Assembly: GCF_002232035.1 (NCBI RefSeq)
Contig: NZ_NKXR01000002.1
Span: forward strand, 149,099 to 213,098
Direction: 5' to 3'
DNA from: Collinsella sp. TF06-26
Lineage (GTDB): Bacteria > Actinomycetota > Coriobacteriia > Coriobacteriales > Coriobacteriaceae
DNA: 64,000 bases
Shown here: positions 26,602 to 36,489 of the stretch, in pieces
How positions within the stretch are numbered: the first letter of the stretch is position 1
How the letters are laid out: each line of letters begins with the position of its first letter
Made by a program: the position numbers and the translations under genes
Notes under the pieces: generated by a model
Databases searched by the model: none
Told to the model about the DNA's origin: nothing
The model's input: the letters and a program-made list of their open reading frames with translations, nothing else

Positions 26602-26738
26602 GTCTCAATCTGTAACAGTTACGAGACAAAACCGGGTCTACACGTTACAGATTGAGACGAACTCAAACATCGCAAAACATAATCTCGATCTGTAACAGTT
26701 AGAGGTCATTTTCCCCGCTAGATGTTACAGATCGAGAT
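26602..26738. repeat. T repeat pair (copies 1 and 2)
   Basis: Copies 26602-26658 and 26682-26738. In each, CTGTAAC and GTTACAG cores span exactly 41 nt, and the two copies are 80 bp apart. Copy 1 has the loop in the opposite orientation (AAAACC rather than GGTTTT). A degenerate half-site CTCATCTGTAAC follows at 26774-26785. Lies between the divergent helicase and copA genes. Confidence 0.9.
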
Positions 26739-26811
26739 GTTTGACATGAGCTGCCAACGATTGAGCAGCCACCCTCATCTGTAACGAAATGTCATACATT
26801 TCTTTCTATAC

Positions 26812-26842
26812 TGGACACCCCCAGGGGGTATGGGTGTATAGT
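26812..26842 (+). promoter_or_regulatory. copA promoter with CsoR-type operator
   Basis: TGGACA (26812-26817) and TATAGT (26837-26842) are separated by 19 bp. The spacer holds a G/C dyad, ACACCC...GGGTGT (26815-26820, 26832-26837) around CCCCCAGGGGG. This matches the known style of CsoR operators, and a csoR gene lies downstream. Confidence 0.7.
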
Positions 26843-26889
26843 ATCGGCAGGTTAACAATTCCAACACCGAACCACGGAAAGGAGAAGCC

Positions 26890-29232
26890 ATGGCTCAAGA
26901 TAAGTTCGACGTGGGCGGCATGACATGCGCCGCCTGCCAGGCACATGTGGACCGCGCCGTGAGCAAGCTCGACGGCGTCCAAAGTGTCGCGGTCAACCTA
27001 CTCGCCGGTTCCATGATGGTCGACTACGACCCCGCGCAGGTCTCCCCCGACGATATCTGCACCGCCGTCGACCGCGCGGGCTATTCGGCCTCGCCCGTCA
27101 GCACGGGCACCGATGCCGCCAACTCAAACGGCAACGCGCAAGCCAGGTCCGGCGCCGCCCATATGGAGTCGCCGACCAAAAAGCTGGAGGCCGCCGCCTC
27201 TGCCATGCGCACCCGCCTCATCGTCTCGATTGCCTTCCTCATTCCGCTGTTCTACATAGGCATGGGACACATGCTCGGCTGGCCGCTGCCCGGCATCTTC
27301 ACCGACCACATCCACAGCATGACGCTCGCCCTCACCGAGCTTGTCCTGCTCATCCCCATCGTCTATGTCAACGACGCGTACTTTATCAACGGGTTTAAAT
27401 CGCTCGTTCACGGCGCGCCCACCATGGACGCTCTCATCGCCGTCGGCGCCACCGCTTCCGTCGCCTGGTCGCTCTATGCCATGTTCATCATAGCCGACCA
27501 GTTAGCCGCGGGTCAGGTCCACGAGGCCATGATGACGGGCATGGACAATCTGTATTTTGAGAGCGCCGGCACGATCCTGTCGCTCGTCACCGTGGGTAAA
27601 TACCTCGAGACGCGCAGCAAATCCAAGACCGGCGGCGCGATCGAAGCGCTCATCGACCTGGCGCCCAAGACCGCGACCGTCGTTGCCGATGACGGCAGCG
27701 AGGCCACTGTGGACGTCGACGCCATCCTTCCCGGCCAGGTCCTGCGCGTGCGCCCCGGCGAGTCCGTCCCCGTCGATGGCGTGGTGCTCGAGGGCAGCTC
27801 GGCCGTGGACGAGAGCGCGCTCACCGGCGAGTCCATCCCCGTGGAAAAAGCCGCCGGCGACACCGTCAACGCCGCCACCGTCAACCGCACCGGATCGTTT
27901 ACCTTCCGCGCCACACGCGTGGGCGCCGACACGTCGCTCGCCAAGATCATCCAGCTCGTCGAGGACGCCAACGCCACCAAGGCGCCTATCGCCCGCCTGG
28001 CCGACAAGGTCGCCGGCGTGTTTGTGCCCGTGGTGTTTGCGATCTCGGCCGTGACCTTTGTGACGTGGATGGCGCTGACCGGCAGCGTGAACGAGGCGCT
28101 CACCTCCGCCGTGGCCGTGTTGGTGATCAGCTGCCCGTGCGCGCTGGGCCTGGCCACGCCCGTCGCCATCATGGTGAGCACCGGCAAGGGCGCCGAGATG
28201 GGCATTCTGTTTAAGAGCGCCGAGGCGTTGGAGAATCTGCGCAGCGTGGGCACCGTGGTGCTCGATAAGACGGGCACCGTCACCCGCGGCAAGCCGGCCG
28301 TGACCGATATTGTGGTTGCCGCGCGCGCCGACGGCTCGCCTGTTATGAGCGAAAAGGCGCTGCTCAAGCTTGCCGCCGCACTAGAGCGCCAGAGTGAGCA
28401 CCCACTGGCCGAGGCGATTATGGCCGAGTGCGAGACGCGCGGAATCGCCGCACGCATGGTCGAGGACTTTGCCGCCGTGCCCGGGCGAGGCGTCACGGCG
28501 CGCGAGGGGCAGAATGTCATCGCAGCCGGCAACGTGCGCTTCATGGGCGAGTTGGGCGCTGCCGTGCCTACGGACCTTGCCGAGCAATTTGCCACCGAGG
28601 GCAAAACGCCGCTGTTCTTTGCCAAGAACGGTGAGCTTGTCGGCACCATTGCCGTGGCCGACGAGGTCAAGGAGACGAGTGCTGCTGCCATTGCCGCGCT
28701 GCGCTCGCTTGGCGTCGACGTGCGCATGCTCACCGGCGACAACCGCGTGACGGCCGAGGCCATCGCCCGCCGCGTGGGACTGAACAGCAAGGAGGTCATC
28801 GCCGACGTTCTGCCCGCCGACAAGGAGCGCCACGTGCGCGAATTGCAGGATGCGGGCGACAAGGTCGCCATGGTGGGCGACGGCATCAACGACTCCCCCG
28901 CCCTAGCGCGCGCCGACGTGGGCCTTGCGATCGGCACCGGAGCCGACATCGCCAAGGAGGGGGCAGATGTGGTGCTCATGCGCAGCGACCTCATGGACGT
29001 CGCCCGCGCCATCGAACTTTCGCGCGCCACGATCCGCAACATCAAGCAGGACCTGTTCTGGGCGCTGTTCTATAACGGCATCGGCATTCCGCTCGCCGCA
29101 GGCGTGTTCTTCCCCCTCACCGGCTGGCAGCTCTCGCCGATGTTTGGCGCCGCGGCCATGAGCCTGTCGAGCGTGTGCGTCGTGTCCAACGCTTTGCGCC
29201 TGCGAACCTTTAAGCCCAAGACGGCACGCTGA
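26890..29232 (+). CDS. copA: Copper-exporting P1B-type ATPase
   Basis: Cu(I) efflux ATPase of 780 aa in the cytoplasmic membrane. One N-terminal HMA domain carries GMTCAAC (C13, C16). The transmembrane CPC motif is C415-P416-C417, the phosphorylated Asp is D459 in DKTGT, and TGDN and GDGINDSPA complete the ATP-binding site. A hydrophilic Ala/Ser/Asn linker at about 75-100 joins HMA to TM1. SD AAAGGAG is 6 nt before ATG. Its promoter has a CsoR-like operator, and copZ and csoR follow, so the three form a copper-response cluster. Confidence 0.96.
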   Translation: MAQDKFDVGGMTCAACQAHVDRAVSKLDGVQSVAVNLLAGSMMVDYDPAQVSPDDICTAVDRAGYSASPVSTGTDAANSNGNAQARSGAAHMESPTKKLEAAASAMRTRLIVSIAFLIPLFYIGMGHMLGWPLPGIFTDHIHSMTLALTELVLLIPIVYVNDAYFINGFKSLVHGAPTMDALIAVGATASVAWSLYAMFIIADQLAAGQVHEAMMTGMDNLYFESAGTILSLVTVGKYLETRSKSKTGGAIEALIDLAPKTATVVADDGSEATVDVDAILPGQVLRVRPGESVPVDGVVLEGSSAVDESALTGESIPVEKAAGDTVNAATVNRTGSFTFRATRVGADTSLAKIIQLVEDANATKAPIARLADKVAGVFVPVVFAISAVTFVTWMALTGSVNEALTSAVAVLVISCPCALGLATPVAIMVSTGKGAEMGILFKSAEALENLRSVGTVVLDKTGTVTRGKPAVTDIVVAARADGSPVMSEKALLKLAAALERQSEHPLAEAIMAECETRGIAARMVEDFAAVPGRGVTAREGQNVIAAGNVRFMGELGAAVPTDLAEQFATEGKTPLFFAKNGELVGTIAVADEVKETSAAAIAALRSLGVDVRMLTGDNRVTAEAIARRVGLNSKEVIADVLPADKERHVRELQDAGDKVAMVGDGINDSPALARADVGLAIGTGADIAKEGADVVLMRSDLMDVARAIELSRATIRNIKQDLFWALFYNGIGIPLAAGVFFPLTGWQLSPMFGAAAMSLSSVCVVSNALRLRTFKPKTAR

Positions 29233-29318
29233 GGCACCCGACCTTGCCCCTCAAACCGTCGCTCGCGTACCCAAGTACGCTTCGCTCCTCTTTCGGGGCA
29301 ATCTCGGGCACCTCAGCG
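29227..29318. repeat. 92-bp hairpin overlapping copA stop
   Basis: Arms 29227-29250 and 29295-29318 pair at 20 of 24 positions, with outer CGCTGAGG/CCTCAGCG perfect. An inner hairpin GCGTAC-CCAA-GTACGC lies at 29265-29280. The copA stop codon is inside the left arm. No U-tract, so its role as terminator, RNA stabiliser or mobile repeat is open. Confidence 0.7.
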
Positions 29319-29384
29319 CACCTTTAAGATGACTCTGTTCACGACTAAACTGTCAGAAAACCTCAATCGATAAGGAGTACAACC

Positions 29385-29606
29385 ATGAACTACACGATCA
29401 AAACCTCGGGCCTTATGTGCGGCCACTGCGACGCTACTGTCGAGACGGCACTGCTCAACGTTGCCGGCGTGACCGACGCCGATGCCGATCACGAGACTCA
29501 GACCGTACAGGTGGAGTGCGCCGACACCGTGACCGCCGAGCAGCTCGCCGCCGCCGTCGAAGCCGCGGGCGAGAAGTTCCACGCCCTGTCCGTGACCGCC
29601 GCGTAG
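29385..29606 (+). CDS. copZ: Copper chaperone CopZ-like HMA protein
   Basis: Single HMA domain protein of 73 aa with the Cu(I)-binding GLMCGHCDATVE (C12, C15). It would carry Cu(I) to the HMA domain or entry site of CopA. SD AAGGAG is 8 nt before the ATG. It sits 152 nt after copA, with a hairpin element between, so expression ratio may be set by that hairpin. Confidence 0.9.
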   Translation: MNYTIKTSGLMCGHCDATVETALLNVAGVTDADADHETQTVQVECADTVTAEQLAAAVEAAGEKFHALSVTAA

Positions 29607-29651
29607 CAGCTGCCGCACCAACAGACACCGCTGCCCAACCAGCCCCTCAGA

Positions 29652-29718
29652 AGTTGCGGTGAAATAGTTCCGGTTTAAACGCTTTAAGCCTTCAATCAGG
29701 AACTATTTCACCGCAACT
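29652..29718. repeat. A repeat, 67 bp
   Basis: AGTTGCGGTGAAATAGTTCC and GGAACTATTTCACCGCAACT are perfect 20-nt arms. The total length is 67 bp, the same as the other two A copies, though the inner sequence differs. Between copZ and csoR. Confidence 0.85.
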
Positions 29719-29762
29719 GAGGGTGAGGCATTTGAAGGATTGACCAGAAACGAGGACCCGCC

Positions 29763-30035
29763 ATGATGGCAGACCATAAATCGGTGACCCGCATGCTCAA
29801 AACGGCACGTGGTCAGATCGACGGCATCCTGCGGATGGTCGAGGAGGACCGCTACTGCGTCGATATTTCTACGCAGCTCATGGCAACGCAGGCGCTCATT
29901 GCGCGCATCAACGCCGACGTGCTCAAGGCGCATATCGAGGGCTGCGTGACTTCGGCAATCGAATCGGGCGACGAGGAGCTCAAGGCCGCCAAGCTTGCCG
30001 AGATTGAACGCGTCGTCGACAAGCTCTCCAAGTAA
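29763..30035 (+). CDS. csoR: CsoR family copper-sensing repressor
   Basis: All-helical CsoR/RcnR-type repressor of 90 aa. The Cu(I) ligands C32, H57 and C61 have the same spacing (25 and 4) as in known CsoR proteins, which argues against RcnR or FrmR specificity. HxxxxxxxxxAxGQIxGI pattern (RMLKTARGQIDGILRMVEED) is present. It would release the copA operator when copper binds. SD CGAGGA is 6 nt before ATG. Last gene of the copper cluster. Confidence 0.93.
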   Translation: MMADHKSVTRMLKTARGQIDGILRMVEEDRYCVDISTQLMATQALIARINADVLKAHIEGCVTSAIESGDEELKAAKLAEIERVVDKLSK

Positions 30036-30079
30036 TTGGGGCATTGGGAACAATCTTCTTTGCACCGTCTTGGTGTTCT

Positions 30080-30126
30080 GGGGACAGGTATGCTTGCACC
30101 ACACTGGTGCAGATTAACCTGTCCCC
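30080..30126. repeat. B repeat, complete 47-bp copy
   Basis: GGGGACAGGT (30080-30089) and ACCTGTCCCC (30117-30126) are outer arms; TTGCACCA and TGGTGCA are inner arms. Other copies or halves: 19017, 23870/23983 and 61383. Confidence 0.8.
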
Positions 30127-30181
30127 CTTGCTCTAAATCGGGTATAAAGGCGTGCAGCATATCGAACGAAAGGCAATGTGC

Positions 30182-30655
30182 ATGAATGACTTTATGAAGG
30201 GTCGCAATGGCGCCGATGAACTCACCGTCGTGTTGGGCTTCGCAGGCATTATCATCGCGATGATCGGGTCGATGGCCCGTATCCAGTGGCTCAGCTGGAT
30301 CGCCATCGCCGTGATCGCGCTCGGCGTGCTGCGCGGTCTGTCCAAAAACATCGACGCGCGCCGCAAGGAGAACGATGCCTTTGTCACGGCGACCGCAAAC
30401 GTCCCCGGCCTAGGTAAGTTCGTCGCCAGCTTGGGTGGCGGCGCCGCGGCTGCCAACGCCTCGCGCGCGGCCGGCACCAGCAAGGAAGACTTTGAGCGCG
30501 CCAAGCGAACGGCCAAGAAGATGTGGAAGGGCCGCAAGACCACGGCCTACCTTAAGTGCCCTAACTGCGGTCAGATGCTGTCCGTCCCCAAGGGCAAGGG
30601 CAAGATCCGCGTCACCTGCCCCAAGTGCCACGCCAAGATGGAAACACGCTCCTAG
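30182..30655 (+). CDS. Membrane protein with C-terminal zinc ribbon
   Basis: Protein of 157 aa. Two transmembrane segments lie at about residues 14-32 and 38-55. A basic linker (KRTAKKMWKGRKT) leads to a zinc ribbon with LKCPNCGQMLSVPKGKGKIRVTCPKCHAKM, two CxxC pairs. No named family recognised; similar small proteins with a zinc ribbon are frequent in Coriobacteriia as far as I recall. The ribbon would face the cytoplasm. Start ATG at 30182 with GAAAGG 9 nt upstream, trimming a 10-residue extension. A bidirectional terminator follows. Confidence 0.75.
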   Translation: MNDFMKGRNGADELTVVLGFAGIIIAMIGSMARIQWLSWIAIAVIALGVLRGLSKNIDARRKENDAFVTATANVPGLGKFVASLGGGAAAANASRAAGTSKEDFERAKRTAKKMWKGRKTTAYLKCPNCGQMLSVPKGKGKIRVTCPKCHAKMETRS

Positions 30656-30718
30656 GCATCGCGCCGTGGGGCAAATGAATCAGTAGTGTTTGTCTCAAAT
30701 CTGAAGCATTTATTCGAT

Positions 30719-30757
30719 AAAAAAGCCGAGGCCTCTTGCTGAGACCTCGGCTTTTTT
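30719..30757. terminator. Bidirectional terminator
   Basis: AAAAGCCGAGG and CCTCGGCTTTT form the stem with A-run before and T-run after, serving the zinc-ribbon gene (+) and the amidohydrolase gene (-). Confidence 0.85.
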
Positions 30758-30808
30758 GTATAAGGCGGCGGCGTTCGACGAGCCGACTGTCCCCCGTCAC
30801 ACCGGCGC

Positions 30809-32179
30809 TTACGCCACGCCGTCGCGGGCGAGCTCCTCGGCCAGCGCTTCGGCGGGCATGGCCATAATCGCGTCGAGCTCGGCGTCCACCTCAGGTATGC
30901 GCTTCACCTTGAGCTTTCGCGCCAGGTTGCCGCGGCACATCACGTGCATTGGCTCACGCAGAGCGCGCAGGTCATCGAGCGGGTTCTCGCGCGTCACCAG
31001 GATATCGGCGGCCTTACCGCACTCAATCTTGCCGGTCTCGCCGCCCAGCCCCAGCAGCTCGGCGTTGACCTGCGTGGCCGTATGCAGCGCAAACGCATTG
31101 CTCACGCCCACGTACTTGGCAAAATAGGCCACCTCGCGCCACATGTCGTACTGGGTCACGAACGGGCAGCTCGAGTCCGTGCCCAGGCCCACCTTAACGC
31201 CTGCATCCAGGGCGACGCGAGCGCTCTCGATAATGCCCGAGCACACGATGTCGCCGTTCTTCTTTTGCGTGTCGGTCGAATGGGTCTTTTCCGGATCGAG
31301 CAACACAAACGGCAGCGCCGGACTAATCGTACAGGTCACACTCGGCGCACGTCCCTCGAGCTGTGTTCCCGCGGCGCCGCGGTACAGCTCCAGAATCTCA
31401 GGCGTCATCGGAGCGCCGTGCTCGATTGTGTCGACGCCGGCCTGGAGCGCGGCCTTCACACCTTCGGTGCTCTCGACATGGGCCATGACCGAAAGGCCAA
31501 CCTCGTGCGCCGCCTTGCACGCCGCCGCGGCGACATCGATCGGCATGCGCAGCACGCCCGGCTCGCCCACTTCGGTCGCGTCGAACACGCCACCCGTCAC
31601 GAACAACTTGATGACATCGGCACCGCGCGCATACAGATCGCGCACCTGTTCGGCCGCCTCGTCGGGGGTATTGGCGACCTGCGCGAACAGCCCCGCGCCG
31701 TGGCCACCCGGCACCGTGACGCCCGTCCCCGGCGCCACCAGACGCGGACCCTGATACTTGCCGGCGTCGATGGCGTTGCGCACGGCCAGATCGGCAAGCA
31801 GCGGGTCGCCCGCGCCGCGCACCGTGGTCACGCCACTTGCCAGCTGCTGCTGCGCGCTGCCTTTGAGAATGTGGCGCACGATGGCGCGCCCCACGGGATT
31901 ATCGAGCTTCTTCATCAGCGCGCCCGCATCGCCCGCCGAAACCGGCTTGCCCGAGCCGCACAAATGCACATGCATATTGATGAGGCCTGGCATGAGATAC
32001 GCCCCTGCCAGGTCGATGACCTCGGCCCCCGCCGGAGCCTGCGCCACAGCACTCGGCCCCATCCACGTGATGACGCCGCGCTCAACAGCCACGGCCATAT
32101 CGGGCTGCGGCTCCATATGTTCCGAACCATCCAGGACGGTCGCATTGATAAACAACGTGGAACGATCAGCAGACGCCAT
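30809..32179 (-). CDS. Amidohydrolase, Xaa-Pro dipeptidase-like
   Basis: Metal-dependent hydrolase of the amidohydrolase superfamily, 456 aa. HxH is in INMHVHLCG near residues 67-75, the bridging Lys probably in VIKLFVTGG, further His in MAHVEST and IEHGAP, and the metal Asp in GLGTDSSCP. The layout and the GGHGAG stretch resemble imidazolonepropionase-like and prolidase-like members that cleave Xaa-Pro dipeptides or related amides. The substrate cannot be assigned. SD GGGGGAGGAG is 6 nt before ATG. A four-copy T array begins 150 nt upstream of its start. Confidence 0.85.
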   Translation of the reverse strand: MASADRSTLFINATVLDGSEHMEPQPDMAVAVERGVITWMGPSAVAQAPAGAEVIDLAGAYLMPGLINMHVHLCGSGKPVSAGDAGALMKKLDNPVGRAIVRHILKGSAQQQLASGVTTVRGAGDPLLADLAVRNAIDAGKYQGPRLVAPGTGVTVPGGHGAGLFAQVANTPDEAAEQVRDLYARGADVIKLFVTGGVFDATEVGEPGVLRMPIDVAAAACKAAHEVGLSVMAHVESTEGVKAALQAGVDTIEHGAPMTPEILELYRGAAGTQLEGRAPSVTCTISPALPFVLLDPEKTHSTDTQKKNGDIVCSGIIESARVALDAGVKVGLGTDSSCPFVTQYDMWREVAYFAKYVGVSNAFALHTATQVNAELLGLGGETGKIECGKAADILVTRENPLDDLRALREPMHVMCRGNLARKLKVKRIPEVDAELDAIMAMPAEALAEELARDGVA

Positions 32180-32327
32180 ATCGAGCTCCTCCCCCTTAGA
32201 AACTTCAACATTTGTCCATTATTACCCAGTTCGGCAGGATTGCTGCGGACATATCGGTTAACGGAGAAAGGAGGAGATGCGGAGAATGGAATGCGTTGCA
32301 GCCCCATCCCAGCGACATCCGGGAAAT

Positions 32328-32625
32328 GTCTAGATCTGTAACAGGTGGACCGTCTTTAACCTTCCAAATGTTACAGATCGAGATCTTTCGGCACCGCGTC
32401 CAACCTTTGTCTCGATCTGTAACAGTTAGAGCGGTTTTTGGCCGTTAGATGTTACAGATTAAGATATTCTCCAGCCCTGTCGTCAAACGTCTAAATCTGT
32501 AACAGTTAGACAGGTTTTCGGCCTCTAGATGTTACAGATTGAGAACTTTCACCAGGCGCCAACCTTCTGTCTCGATCTGTAACAGTTACGAGACCAAACG
32601 GCCCCCTGTTGTTACAGATCAAGAC
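32328..32625. repeat. T repeat array, four copies at 80-bp pitch
   Basis: Copies at 32328-32384, 32409-32465, 32489-32545 and 32569-32625. Core-to-core length is 41 nt in all four. Intervals are 81, 80 and 80 bp. Linkers 1-2 and 3-4 resemble each other (CTTTC...CCAACCTT), while linker 2-3 differs, so the array looks like two tandem pairs. Copy 6 overall (the last here) shares AGTTACGAGAC with copy 1. Confidence 0.92.
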
Positions 32626-32666
32626 AAACTCGGCAGGAACAACCACATCCGCGTCAGTTGCACCCC

Positions 32667-33743
32667 TCAGCGCCCATACCACTGCCGCCTCCACTGCTCA
32701 GCCAAATCGGCCCACTGCGGAATGCCCGCCAGTCTCATCTTTTCAGCCAGCTTCCCCGGATTCTTGAGCTCATCAAACGTAAACCTCAGCACCTTATGCC
32801 CGAGCATCGTCAGATGAGACTCTCGCTGACGTTCTGCCACGAACGGGTCGACCGACTCCCGACCCTCGTCGTTCTGTAAGGCGTACTTTCCCTTTCCATC
32901 GAGCTCGCCAATCACGCACGTCCCGTCCTCGAGCCTCCAGAAATAATCAACGCGAAACACTTGGCTCGAATCAAGCGGGTCACGAAACTTCACCTGCAAC
33001 TCTGGCACCGGAAAACCGTATGCAATAAAGAACGCCCGGAACCGAGACTCGCCACCGTTTTCGGACAGCCCGTCCGCATGCGACGCAATCACCTGAGCTC
33101 TGCGATACCCGTGTCTGCCCTCGCAATCGGCCTGGAGCCGTTCGCAGAGGTCGTCGCGCGATATGCCCTTCGCCCGCAGCGCAGAATCGGCGATCGCCAG
33201 ACCATACGAAAACGGCGCACGCAGCAGACAATCCTCTACCGTGCGCCAAAACGGCGTCACTCGCACGCCGTCGACGCGCTCAAGCGCACCCGCCGCCTGC
33301 GGACGCAACAGCCGGCATCCCGCACTCAGCGGCACCGAGCAACCTGTCTTAACAAGAAATCGCGGTCCAAGCAGATCATTCGGCACCTCCAGACCCCACA
33401 AAAGTGCCGCGTCATAACCCCAAAACGCCCAATCGGGATGAAATTCTGCAAGCCCTTTGATGGTCCGCAGTGCTCGCTCCGCCGGCGTCAGTACAACCCA
33501 ATCATGTTGCAAGCAGAACAAATACGGCTCGGGCTCCGCAATATCATCAGTTCCCACATGACGCCGCAGCCACATGAGCTCGGCATTGTCGTGTGTCGCA
33601 AGCAGCACGCCTTGTTCAGCCGCCTCCGTGAGCCTGGCAAGCATCCTATTCCGCGCCAACGTGTTACGTGTTGCATGCTTGTGTTTGAAAACGGTATTAG
33701 ACACTTCCATCACCGCCACATCGGAGAAATGGACCTTTGTCAC
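32667..33743 (-). CDS. AbiEi/DUF559-like nuclease-domain protein
   Basis: Protein of 358 aa. The N-terminal 200 residues resemble AbiEi-type antitoxin or regulator folds (LLATHDNAELMWLRRH, LTPAERALRTIKGLA). The C-terminal part has the Vsr/DUF559-type PD-(D/E)XK pattern: GGESRFRAFFIAYGFPVPELQV, RVDYFWRLEDGTCVIGELDGKGKY with candidate D, E and K, and ERQRESHLTMLGHKVLRFTFDEL. GTG start at 33743 follows GGAGG by 6 nt. It is bracketed by T elements: an array 42 nt after the stop and a pair 21 nt before the start. Enzymatic activity and any link with the repeats are untested inference. Confidence 0.6.
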   Translation of the reverse strand: MTKVHFSDVAVMEVSNTVFKHKHATRNTLARNRMLARLTEAAEQGVLLATHDNAELMWLRRHVGTDDIAEPEPYLFCLQHDWVVLTPAERALRTIKGLAEFHPDWAFWGYDAALLWGLEVPNDLLGPRFLVKTGCSVPLSAGCRLLRPQAAGALERVDGVRVTPFWRTVEDCLLRAPFSYGLAIADSALRAKGISRDDLCERLQADCEGRHGYRRAQVIASHADGLSENGGESRFRAFFIAYGFPVPELQVKFRDPLDSSQVFRVDYFWRLEDGTCVIGELDGKGKYALQNDEGRESVDPFVAERQRESHLTMLGHKVLRFTFDELKNPGKLAEKMRLAGIPQWADLAEQWRRQWYGR

Positions 33744-33763
33744 CGTTGCCTCCGCTGATAAAC

Positions 33764-33900
33764 GTCTTGATATGTAACAGTTAGACGTTCTCCAGGCCCC
33801 TAAACGTTACAGATTTAGACAAACCAGCGGCGCCCAAGTATTCGTCTCGATCTGTACCAGGTAGACCGGTTTTTTGTCCCTAAACGTTACAGATCGAGAC
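33764..33900. repeat. T repeat pair (copies 7 and 8)
   Basis: Copies 33764-33820 and 33844-33900, 80 bp apart, each with 41-nt core span. Copy 7 has ATGTAAC and copy 8 CTGTACC, single-base variants of the core. Confidence 0.9.
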
Positions 33901-33940
33901 ATAAAGGCAGAAGGCAAGGCAGGCGACAACCGTCCATCCC

Positions 33941-34648
33941 CTACTCCCATTCCTGTTCGTAGATGTTGAGCGACTTCACATACCGCCCCTGGGCACCCAT
34001 GATGTCGCGGACCAGACGCAAGAAGAAGCTGATGCACGAGGTGTCAAAGCCGTCCTGCAGATCCTCGGGATGCACCGCACCAGGCCCATCGACCGCCGTG
34101 TCGTTCAGGCGCGCGATGTCATACAGGTAGAGCTGTCCCGCCGTAAGCCAGGCATCGTCGACGCAGGCGAGGCGCACCGCAATCGCGCCGTCGTTCCAAT
34201 GCTCCTTCTGCACGATATGCGGGTCGTAGACATCAAAGCGATGATCGGTGCGCGTGTCCTTCAGCACGACCATGCCGGACGCAGGATTCTTGTCCAAAAT
34301 GCCAAAGCGCGAGAAATACTGCGTGTCGCGTACCTGCTCGAGCCGCTTGAGCGAGGCAGGCGAAAGCGATGCCGGCGGCTCGTCAACATATAGCTCGAGC
34401 AGCGTTTTGCCATGGCGATAGGGGCGCTCAAACAGCAGCCAATCGGTAAACGCCATGTTGTAGGCCATGATTTCGTTTTGCGAAGGCTCGGCGCAATAGC
34501 TGAGCCACGGGTCGACAATGATCTCGAACTGTTCGCGCGCCGGCTCCAGGAATTGAAACTTCCGCAGCATCCAAAAGTGAGCCATGTCGGCAATATCGTT
34601 GCCGACGGCTTCAGCCAGCTCTGCTCGGTCAAAAACTTGGTCAGTCAT
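33941..34648 (-). CDS. Unrecognised conserved-looking protein
   Basis: Protein of 235 aa, acidic and aromatic, without signal peptide or membrane segment. I recognise no family. Visible are AHFWMLRKFQFLEPAREQFEIIVDPWLSY near the start and a C-terminal CISFFLRLVRDIMGAQGRYVKSLN. The SD GGAGG lies 6 nt before ATG and codon use is like the neighbours, so it is a real gene. It could be a SEC-C/UPF-type accessory or a metabolic protein; I do not assign one. Directly upstream of the T pair at 33764. Confidence 0.7.
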   Translation of the reverse strand: MTDQVFDRAELAEAVGNDIADMAHFWMLRKFQFLEPAREQFEIIVDPWLSYCAEPSQNEIMAYNMAFTDWLLFERPYRHGKTLLELYVDEPPASLSPASLKRLEQVRDTQYFSRFGILDKNPASGMVVLKDTRTDHRFDVYDPHIVQKEHWNDGAIAVRLACVDDAWLTAGQLYLYDIARLNDTAVDGPGAVHPEDLQDGFDTSCISFFLRLVRDIMGAQGRYVKSLNIYEQEWE

Positions 34649-35002
34649 GGCATCCTCCTCAAACTGATGGACCTCAATTTGAGCTTACGGGGAGGGTGGG
34701 CAACCGAGGCAAGCGCGGGCAAAATAGGCCTTCGACTGCAAACCAGATGCTAACCAAACACTTGACGGGACACTTGACCGAATGAGTCCACCGCAACAAA
34801 ACCGCAGGTAGACATAGACAGCCAACCCGCCCTTTTGAGCCAGATGCCCGCAGCCACCACAGAAACAACAGGTGACCACAGCCCAAGAAGTCGACAAATG
34901 AACACCCGTACGTCGACAAACGAGCAAATCGCTCGCAAAGAGTGTCCCCAACGACTAGACAAAAAAATGACTAGTCATTGAGGACGTTCTTAAATGACTA
35001 CT
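34649..35002. other. Gene-free region with inverted repeat
   Basis: About 350 bp without a credible gene. Arms GTCCCCAACGACTAG (34944-34958) and CTAGTCATTGAGGAC (34971-34985) pair at 13 of 15 positions, around A7. The right arm includes ATGACTAGTCAT, a perfect palindrome at 34968-34979. GTCGACAAA occurs twice (34889, 34914). On the minus strand the structure is followed by no T-run, so it is not a clear terminator for gltD. Confidence 0.5.
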
Positions 35003-36484
<1,482 letters not shown>

Positions 36485-36489
36485 GGCAC

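Noticed and set aside
32328..32625. CRISPR array
   Set aside because: Repeats are long palindromes with variable interiors, only four copies, linkers related in two cases, no leader and no cas genes. Described as a T repeat array instead.
34674..34962. Short overlapping minus-strand frames in the gap before gltD
   Set aside because: No SD, mutually overlapping, Trp/Cys/Leu-rich translation without pattern.
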